DNA from: Caulobacter sp.
GTDB lineage: Bacteria; Pseudomonadota; Alphaproteobacteria; Caulobacterales; Caulobacteraceae
Length of the DNA stretch: 35,848 nucleotides
Direction: 5' to 3'
NCBI GenBank assembly: GCA_028291265.1
Contig: JAQGIK010000010.1
Location: 1-35,848, forward strand
The notes beneath the pieces were generated by a model. The model saw only the letters and a program-made list of their open reading frames with translations, did not search any database and was not told the DNA's origin. Below are positions 30,974-35,848 of the stretch, one piece after another (position 1 is the first letter of the stretch; each line of letters opens with the position of its first letter). The translations under genes and the position numbers were made by a program.

Positions 30974-31002
30974 GCGACAGTTTGATGACAGTTCGATGAC
31001 AA
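30974..31002 (-). promoter_or_regulatory. Pho box (three PhoB half-sites) upstream of pstC
   Basis: Read toward pstC: TTGTCAT-CGAA-CTGTCAT-CAAA-CTGTCGC. Three 7-mers repeat every 11 bp, matching the PhoB consensus CTGTCAT-N4-CTGTCAT. The last 7-mer is 67 bp upstream of the pstC ATG and can replace the -35 element. A weak -10 (CATAGG, 30958-30963) follows about 10 bp later. Confidence 0.92.
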
Positions 31003-31030
31003 GGCTCGGGAAGGCGACGGCGCACAATCC

Positions 31031-31199
31031 AAACTCTCCCCCGCTTGCGGGGGGAGGACCGCTCTGGAGCGAGAGCGACAGAGCAGGAGGGGGGCAAGTC
31101 TGGTTCAGGAGGAACCTCCCTACCGCCGGCGGGGCCCGCCTCCTGGTTTCTCGCTTAGGCTCGAAACCTGTCCTCCCCCCACTTCGCGGGGGGAGAGTT
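31031..31199. repeat. About 170-bp intergenic repeat, copy 2
   Basis: Same element and orientation as copy 1, sharing long identical tracts such as TTCAGGAGGAACCTCCCTAC and CCTCCTGGTTTCTCGCTT. It has AACTCTCCCCC / GGGGGGAGAGTT ends. It lies between the pstC Pho box and purD, 51 bp before the purD start. Confidence 0.9.
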
Positions 31200-31250
31200 G
31201 AATCTCCGCGCCTTGACCGCCCACAGCACGATGCGTCAAACCGCCGACCC

Positions 31251-32516
31251 ATGAACGTCCTCCTCATCGGATCCGGCGGGCGCGAACACGCCCTGGCCTG
31301 GAAGATAGTCCAGTCGCCCATGCTGACCCGCCTGGTCGCCGCCCCGGGCAACCCCGGCATCGCCGAGCTCTGCGAGTGCCGACCGGTGAAGGCCGACGAC
31401 GTGGCCGGCCTCGTCGCCCTGGCCAGGGAGATCGCCGCCGAACTGGTCGTGGTCGGGCCCGAGATCGCGCTGGAGGCCGGCATCGCCGACGCGCTCGCCG
31501 CCGAAGGCATCGCCTGTTTCGGGGCCAGCCGGTCGGCGGCCCGGCTGGAGACCTCCAAGGCCTTCACCAAGGACTTCTGCGCTCGCCATGGCCTGCCGAC
31601 CGCCGCCTACGGCGTCTTCGAGACCGCCGAGGCGGCCGGGGTCTTCCTCGACACCTTGGCAGCGCCGTTTGTGATCAAGGCCGACGGCCTGGCGGCCGGC
31701 AAGGGCGTGGTCATCGCCGAGACCCGGACCGAGGCCGACGCCGCCGTCCTCGACATGCTGGGCGGCCGTTTCGGCACGGCCGGGGCCCGCGTCGTCGTCG
31801 AGGAGTTCATGGTCGGCGAAGAGGTCTCGCTGTTCGCCCTCTGCGACGGCGCCTCGGCGGTGCTGTTCGGCCAGGCCCAGGACCACAAGCGCGCCTACGA
31901 CGGCGACAAGGGTCCCAACACCGGCGGCATGGGAACCTACAGCCCGGCCCCCGTGCTGACCGACGCCCTGCTGGAACGGGCCTTCGACGACCTGATCGCC
32001 CCGACCGTGCGCGGCATGGCGGCCGAGGGAAACCCCTACGTCGGCGTGCTCTACGCCGGGCTGATGCTGACCGACACGGGCCCGAAACTGGTCGAATACA
32101 ACGCCCGCTTCGGCGACCCCGAATGCCAGGTGCTGATGCTGCGCCTCGCGGATGACATCCTGCCCTGGCTGCAGGCCGCCGCCACCGGCGGCTTGTCGCG
32201 CCTCAGCGGCCCGACCTTCCGCGACGAGGCGGCGGTCTGCGTGGTGATGGCCGCCGAGGGCTACCCCGACGCCCCCGTGACCGGGGCCGTCATCCGCGGG
32301 ACCGACAGCGATTTCGGCGGCGAGGCCGTGGTCTTCCATGCCGGCACAAGCCGCGACGAGGGCGGGACCCTGCGCTCGTCCGGCGGCAGGGTCCTCAACG
32401 TCTGCGCCCTCGGCGCGACGCTGCACGAGGCCCGCGATGTGGCCTACGCGGCGGTCGGGACCATCGACTTCCCGGGCGGCTTTTACCGCAGCGACATCGG
32501 CTGGCGGGCGCTCTGA
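31251..32516 (+). CDS. purD: Phosphoribosylamine-glycine ligase
   Basis: GAR synthetase, the second step of de novo purine synthesis: phosphoribosylamine + glycine + ATP to GAR. It has 421 residues, normal for PurD. The frame runs open from 30996, but ATG 31251 starts the family N-terminus MNVLLIGSGGREHALAWKI. The ATP-grasp parts include PFVIKADGLAAGKGVVIAET, GDKGPNTGGMGTYSPAP and LVEYNARFGDPECQVLM. Upstream lies the repeat copy 2 and the Pho box of the divergent pst operon, so its promoter must be within or beside the repeat. Confidence 0.97.
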   Translation: MNVLLIGSGGREHALAWKIVQSPMLTRLVAAPGNPGIAELCECRPVKADDVAGLVALAREIAAELVVVGPEIALEAGIADALAAEGIACFGASRSAARLETSKAFTKDFCARHGLPTAAYGVFETAEAAGVFLDTLAAPFVIKADGLAAGKGVVIAETRTEADAAVLDMLGGRFGTAGARVVVEEFMVGEEVSLFALCDGASAVLFGQAQDHKRAYDGDKGPNTGGMGTYSPAPVLTDALLERAFDDLIAPTVRGMAAEGNPYVGVLYAGLMLTDTGPKLVEYNARFGDPECQVLMLRLADDILPWLQAAATGGLSRLSGPTFRDEAAVCVVMAAEGYPDAPVTGAVIRGTDSDFGGEAVVFHAGTSRDEGGTLRSSGGRVLNVCALGATLHEARDVAYAAVGTIDFPGGFYRSDIGWRAL

Positions 32517-32540
32517 TGAATATGTCTAGACATATTCATC
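32515..32540. promoter_or_regulatory. 26-bp perfect AT-rich palindrome at the purD stop
   Basis: A perfect inverted repeat centred between 32527 and 32528, with core TGTCTAGACA. It overlaps the purD TGA (32514-32516). There is no T-run after it, so it is more like a repressor operator (GntR-like dyads have similar cores) than a terminator. The nearest downstream gene starts at 32811. Confidence 0.6.
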
Positions 32541-32635
32541 TCGCCTGTCCGACCTGACCGATCCCGCACCGCCCTCGCCGAGGGTCCCGCCGCATTTCGG
32601 GGTGGTGGCCCATGGGTCCATCGGGGCTGGAAAGC

Positions 32636-32722
32636 GGTCATTTGATTGGACCTTGATTGGTCATAACGCATTGAAATATCGGCTAATATTCGGCCTACAC
32701 AGCCTTCATTAGCTGCTATAAT
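32636..32722 (+). promoter_or_regulatory. AT-rich promoter region of the phospholipase D gene
   Basis: The 294-bp gap before 32811 holds an AT-rich patch. TTGATTGG occurs at 32642-32649 and 32653-32660, exactly 11 bp apart and framed by GGTCAT at 32636 and 32659. A perfect -10 TATAAT is at 32717-32722, with no good -35 at 17 bp. This suggests an activator-dependent promoter for the downstream gene. No gene is seen in the gap. Confidence 0.5.
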
Positions 32723-32810
32723 ACTCTCGCTTCGACAGGGCGGTCGAACCACCCTTGCAGCCTCCGCCCTTCACTCGCGTTAGTCTGCCGATCCCCAACA
32801 GAGAGCCAGG

Positions 32811-34436
32811 ATGAGCCGCGAAGATTCCCTGCTGATTCCGGGCGACACCTGCTGGCGCATCGACAAGGCCGACCGGGTGGCGTTCCTCGTCGACGGGGCC
32901 GACTACTTCGCGGCCGTCAAGGCGGCGATGCTGAGCGCCAAACAGTCGATCTGGTTGCTGGCCTGGGTGTTCGACCCCCTGACCCGCTTCGAGCCGGACC
33001 GGGTCGAGCGCAGCCGCGACCCGCAGAACCCCGACCGCCTCGGCCAGCTGCTGCGCCGGCTGTCGGCGCTCAATCCGGCCCTCGACGTGCGTATCCTGGC
33101 CTGGGACATGCCGCCGCTGATCGCCATGACCCAGCGCTTTCCCGGGCAACGGGCGAAACAGTATTTCGAGAACTCGGCCGTCAAGTTCCGGCTCGACAAC
33201 AGCCTGCCGATGAGCGCCTGCCACCATCAGAAGGTGCTGGTCATCGACGGCCGCCTCAGCTTCATCAGCGGCGGCGACCTGGGGGCCGACCGCTGGGACA
33301 CCTGCGACCACCTCGACGAGGATCCCAACCGCCGCCTGCCCTGGGGCGTGCGCTATCCGGCCCGCCACGACGTGGCGATGATGGCCGAGGGCCCGGTCGC
33401 CCAAAGCTGCGCCGAACTGTTCGTCGAGCGCTGGGCCAACAGCGGCGGCGGCGACCTGCCGATGCCGGAGATGTCCGAGGACTCGCCCTGGCCGGAGGGT
33501 TTTGCGGAAGACCTGGTCGGCGTCGACGTCGCCCTGACCCGCACCCAGCCGCGCTGGAAAAACCTGCCCGAGACCCAGGAGGGCTACCGGCTGCATCTCG
33601 AATGCATCGCCCGGGCCCGGCGGACCATCTTCCTGGAGAACCAGTACCTGGCCTCGCCGATGATCGTCGCCGCCCTGTGCCGGCGGCTGGAGGAGCCAGA
33701 CGGGCCCGAGGTCATCACCATCGGCCCCAGCGCCAGTCCCAGCTTCTTCGACCGGATGACCATGGACAGCGTTCGCACCCGCGCCATCAACCGGCTGGAG
33801 CAGTCGGACCTGCACCACCGCTTCCGCGCCTTCACGGCCCGCACGGCGCATGACGAGCCGATCATCGTCCATTCCAAGGTGTCGATCTTCGACGATCGCT
33901 TGCTGCGCATCGGCTCGGCCAACCTCAACAACCGCTCCGGCGGTCTCGACACCGAGGTCGACGCCGTCATCGAGGCGGCCGACGGCGCCGAAGGGGCGGA
34001 GACCCGCCGAACCATCGCCGCCTTCCGCACCATGCTGATCGGCCACTACTTCGGGCGCGGCCTGGCCGAGACCCGGGAGGCCATCCGTGAGACCGGCTCG
34101 GTGGCCGGGGCCATCGACGCCCTTGACGGCCATCCGCGCCGGCTGCTGCCGATCGACAAGACCAAGCTCGACCCGATCGGCATATTCGTGGCCAGCTGGA
34201 GTCTCGGCGATCCCCTGTCGGCGTCGGACGCCTGGCGGCCGTGGGTACGCCGGAACCGGATCAGGCAGGCGATGGCCTGCCTGCCCCTGCCGGTGCGCGG
34301 AACGCATGGGTCGGACGAAAGCGATGCCGCTACGCAGGCGCTCAGGCCCGCGGCGGAATCTCCACCTCGATTATCAGAGGCAGGTGATCCGAAGCCTTCC
34401 GCGCCTCCGGATCGAAAGGCGACTCCACCCTGGTGA
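32811..34436 (+). CDS. Phospholipase D / cardiolipin synthase-like protein
   Basis: A 541-residue PLD-superfamily protein with two HKD motifs: His139-x-Lys141...Asp146 (HHQKVLVID) and His354-x-Lys356...Asp361 (HSKVSIFD), each followed by the Gly/Asn stretch of the family (GGDLGADR, GSANLNNRS). There is no signal peptide or N-terminal membrane helix, unlike Cls. It is more like eukaryotic-type PLD or ClsB/C soluble forms and may act on phospholipids at the inner face. The start at ATG 32811 has GAGAGCCAGG upstream. The last about 31 codons overlap the convergent EEP gene by 95 bp and look like low-complexity Pro/Ala read-through. Confidence 0.9.
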   Translation: MSREDSLLIPGDTCWRIDKADRVAFLVDGADYFAAVKAAMLSAKQSIWLLAWVFDPLTRFEPDRVERSRDPQNPDRLGQLLRRLSALNPALDVRILAWDMPPLIAMTQRFPGQRAKQYFENSAVKFRLDNSLPMSACHHQKVLVIDGRLSFISGGDLGADRWDTCDHLDEDPNRRLPWGVRYPARHDVAMMAEGPVAQSCAELFVERWANSGGGDLPMPEMSEDSPWPEGFAEDLVGVDVALTRTQPRWKNLPETQEGYRLHLECIARARRTIFLENQYLASPMIVAALCRRLEEPDGPEVITIGPSASPSFFDRMTMDSVRTRAINRLEQSDLHHRFRAFTARTAHDEPIIVHSKVSIFDDRLLRIGSANLNNRSGGLDTEVDAVIEAADGAEGAETRRTIAAFRTMLIGHYFGRGLAETREAIRETGSVAGAIDALDGHPRRLLPIDKTKLDPIGIFVASWSLGDPLSASDAWRPWVRRNRIRQAMACLPLPVRGTHGSDESDAATQALRPAAESPPRLSEAGDPKPSAPPDRKATPPW

Positions 34437-35082
34437 CCTTGATGCCCGGCGAGACGAACATGTGGTCGATGCGCATGAAGGGAAAGCCGCTGGGATAGGT
34501 CGACATCGGCGCGCCGGGCCACTGCAGCTGGGCGTCGGCGATGGTGCGGCTGATGATCCGGTAGGGCTCCTGGAAGGGCGTGGCGTTGAAGTCGCCCATC
34601 AGGATGCCGGGCCGGGTGAATTTCTCGTCGGCCATCCAGTCGGCGACCAGGGCGGTGGCCTGCTTCCTCTGCTCCTGCGGCACCAGCCCCAGGTGGGTGT
34701 TGATGACCTGCAGCTCCTGGCCGTCGGGCAGGGTGACGGCGATCCACACCGCCCCGCGCGGCTCCAGCGCCTTGATCTTCGGATAGCCGGGCAGGGGGGC
34801 GGCCCGCACCAGCCGCTCGGGCAGGGTGGTCAGAAGCGCGTCGCCGTAGCGCTCTTCCTCGATGTGCATGGCGGCGTTGAAGTGGCTGCGCATCGACAGC
34901 AGTTCGCCGAGCTTGTGGGCCTGGTCGACATGGCCGGTGCGTTTGCGGCCGACGTCGAGTTCCTGCAGGCCGACGATGTCGGGCTTTGCGGCCGCGATCA
35001 CCCGCGCGCAACGCTCCACATCCAGCCGTTTGTCGACGCCCACGCAGCGGTGGACGTTCCAGGTCATCAGACGAAGCTTCAT
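34342..35082 (-). CDS. Endonuclease/exonuclease/phosphatase family protein
   Basis: A 246-residue EEP-fold metal-dependent phosphodiesterase/phosphatase. Motifs in order: LMTWNVHRC, IVGLQELDV (metal Glu), VINTHLGL, ILMGDFNATP (catalytic Asp/Asn) and ASDHLPLII (catalytic His). No signal peptide. EEP proteins often neighbour PLD-type enzymes, and both act on phosphodiesters, so a lipid headgroup substrate is possible. It overlaps metW by 4 bp (ATGA), placing it as the last gene of metX-metW. Its 3' end overlaps the PLD gene by 95 bp on the opposite strand. Confidence 0.93.
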   Translation of the reverse strand: MKLRLMTWNVHRCVGVDKRLDVERCARVIAAAKPDIVGLQELDVGRKRTGHVDQAHKLGELLSMRSHFNAAMHIEEERYGDALLTTLPERLVRAAPLPGYPKIKALEPRGAVWIAVTLPDGQELQVINTHLGLVPQEQRKQATALVADWMADEKFTRPGILMGDFNATPFQEPYRIISRTIADAQLQWPGAPMSTYPSGFPFMRIDHMFVSPGIKVTRVESPFDPEARKASDHLPLIIEVEIPPRA

Positions 35083-35798
35083 GCCTCGAAGAGATCGCGC
35101 GGCGTGTCCGATGGTTCCGGGCCAGAATCGGAGCCTGTGTCGGGCGCCCGACGGCTAAGCAGGAACAATGCGTTCTCGGCCCGCCAGTTCTCGATGCCCC
35201 TGGCCGGATCGATCGGCCGCGCCGCCTGACCGCGCGCCAGGGCGGCGCAGTGCTCCGTGCGCAGGTCCAGATCTTCGGTCAGGGCGTTGAAGTCGGCCAG
35301 GCTGCAGAGGTGGATGTTGGGCGTCGACCACCAGGGCTCGGGCAGGGCCCGGGTCTCCGGCATGCGGCCGCGGGCCATCAGGCTCCAGCGCACCCGCCAG
35401 TGGCCGAAATTGGGGAAGCTGACGATGGCCCGGTCGGCGATGCGCAGCAGTTCGCTGAGCACATGGCGCGGATTGTGGGTCGCCTGCAGGGTCTGGCTGA
35501 GAATGGCGTAGTCGAAGGCCCGTGTGGGAAAGGCGTCCAGATCGCGGTCGGCGTCGCCCTGCACCACGGCCAGGCCGCGCGCCAGGCAGGCCGAAACGCC
35601 GGAGGCTTCCAGCTCGAGGCCGCGGCCCTGGGCCTGCTTCTCGCGGACCAGCAGTTCGAGCAGGTCGCCCTCGCCGCAACCGACGTCGATAACCCGCGCG
35701 CCCGGCCGCACCAGCCGCAGGATCTCGCGGAAGTCCTCGCGGATCGCCCCGTCGGTGGCGCGGCGGGCGCGGAACTTGGGAATATCGGGCTCGCTCAT
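35079..35798 (-). CDS. metW: Methionine biosynthesis protein MetW
   Basis: A 239-residue methyltransferase-fold protein that partners MetX (homoserine O-acyltransferase) in methionine synthesis of many proteobacteria. The SAM-type loop is VIDVGCGEGDLLELL near residue 36. The family stretches FDYAILSQTLQATHNPRHVL, IVSFPNFGHWRVRW and WWSTPNIHLCSLADF are clear. An N-terminal 18-residue extension and a C-terminal tail lengthen it beyond the usual about 200 residues. It overlaps metX upstream (ATGA) and the EEP gene downstream (ATGA). Confidence 0.95.
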   Translation of the reverse strand: MSEPDIPKFRARRATDGAIREDFREILRLVRPGARVIDVGCGEGDLLELLVREKQAQGRGLELEASGVSACLARGLAVVQGDADRDLDAFPTRAFDYAILSQTLQATHNPRHVLSELLRIADRAIVSFPNFGHWRVRWSLMARGRMPETRALPEPWWSTPNIHLCSLADFNALTEDLDLRTEHCAALARGQAARPIDPARGIENWRAENALFLLSRRAPDTGSDSGPEPSDTPRDLFEA

Positions 35799-35848
35799 CG
35801 CGGCAGGCCGCGTTCGACGGCGGCCGATCTCAGGAACCCGCCAAGCGC
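35795..35848 (-). CDS. metX: C-terminal end of probable MetX (partial)
   Basis: Only the last 17 codons and stop are in the window (ALGGFLRSAAVERGLPR). The stop overlaps the metW start as ATGA. Identity as homoserine O-acetyltransferase is inferred from the near-universal metX-metW order, not from the short sequence. Confidence 0.55.
   Translation of the reverse strand, partial: ALGGFLRSAAVERGLPR

Overview
The window is high-GC DNA with a dense, mostly conserved chromosomal gene order. It looks like an alphaproteobacterium, most likely of the Caulobacterales (Caulobacter, Phenylobacterium or Brevundimonas type). This rests on the long isocitrate lyase form, a RamB/ScfR-type regulator beside aceA, long alphaproteobacterial PstC and PstA, a metX-metW operon end, and abundant palindromic intergenic repeats. 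No phage, integrase, insertion sequence or CRISPR is visible.

Layout. 1-2.9 kb: a gamma-glutamyltransferase diverges from a DmpA-type (S58) aminopeptidase. 2.97-4.33 kb: tRNA-Arg(ACG) is followed by one low-GC orphan gene, the only clear foreign patch. 4.4-9.6 kb: the glyoxylate shunt, with an XRE/ScfR regulator diverging from aceA, a 75-residue unknown gene and aceB; a 42-bp inverted repeat lies in the divergent promoter. 9.7-11.5 kb: a leftward arsR-SRPBCC-membrane protein-DUF1801-DUF1801 operon. 11.6-13.3 kb: a membrane-anchored LuxR-type regulator with a DUF4199 membrane protein, then an exported MsrA with a hairpin over its ribosome binding site. 13.4-15.6 kb: three secreted proteins, one of which is a fusion of the architectures of the other two.

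15.7-18.1 kb: a Met-rich leader peptide and intrinsic terminator (candidate attenuator), an unknown gene, an ACT-like gene and a MATE exporter. 18.1-23.3 kb (leftward): an NTF2-like protein, a WecG/TagA glycosyltransferase, a SemiSWEET and a large autotransporter with acidic, probably calcium-binding tracts. 23.4-31 kb: the phosphate regulon. phoR and a glycerophosphodiesterase run rightward and converge on a leftward pstC-pstA-pstB-phoU-phoB operon driven from a three-repeat Pho box. Two about 170-bp repeats in the same orientation flank that operon. 31.2-35.8 kb: purD, a phospholipase D/cardiolipin synthase-like protein, and a leftward metX(end)-metW-EEP phosphatase operon.

How the genes fit together. 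The glyoxylate cluster forms one acetate/fatty-acid module with its regulator. The Pho cluster joins sensing (PhoR/PhoB/PhoU), uptake (PstCAB; no pstS here) and scavenging (GDPD). The most interesting unexplained signals are the Met-leader attenuator with the tandem hairpins downstream, the fused and split secreted paralogues, the repeats around the Pho operon, the aceA operator, and the orphan gene behind tRNA-Arg. All identifications come from reading motifs; no database search was run.
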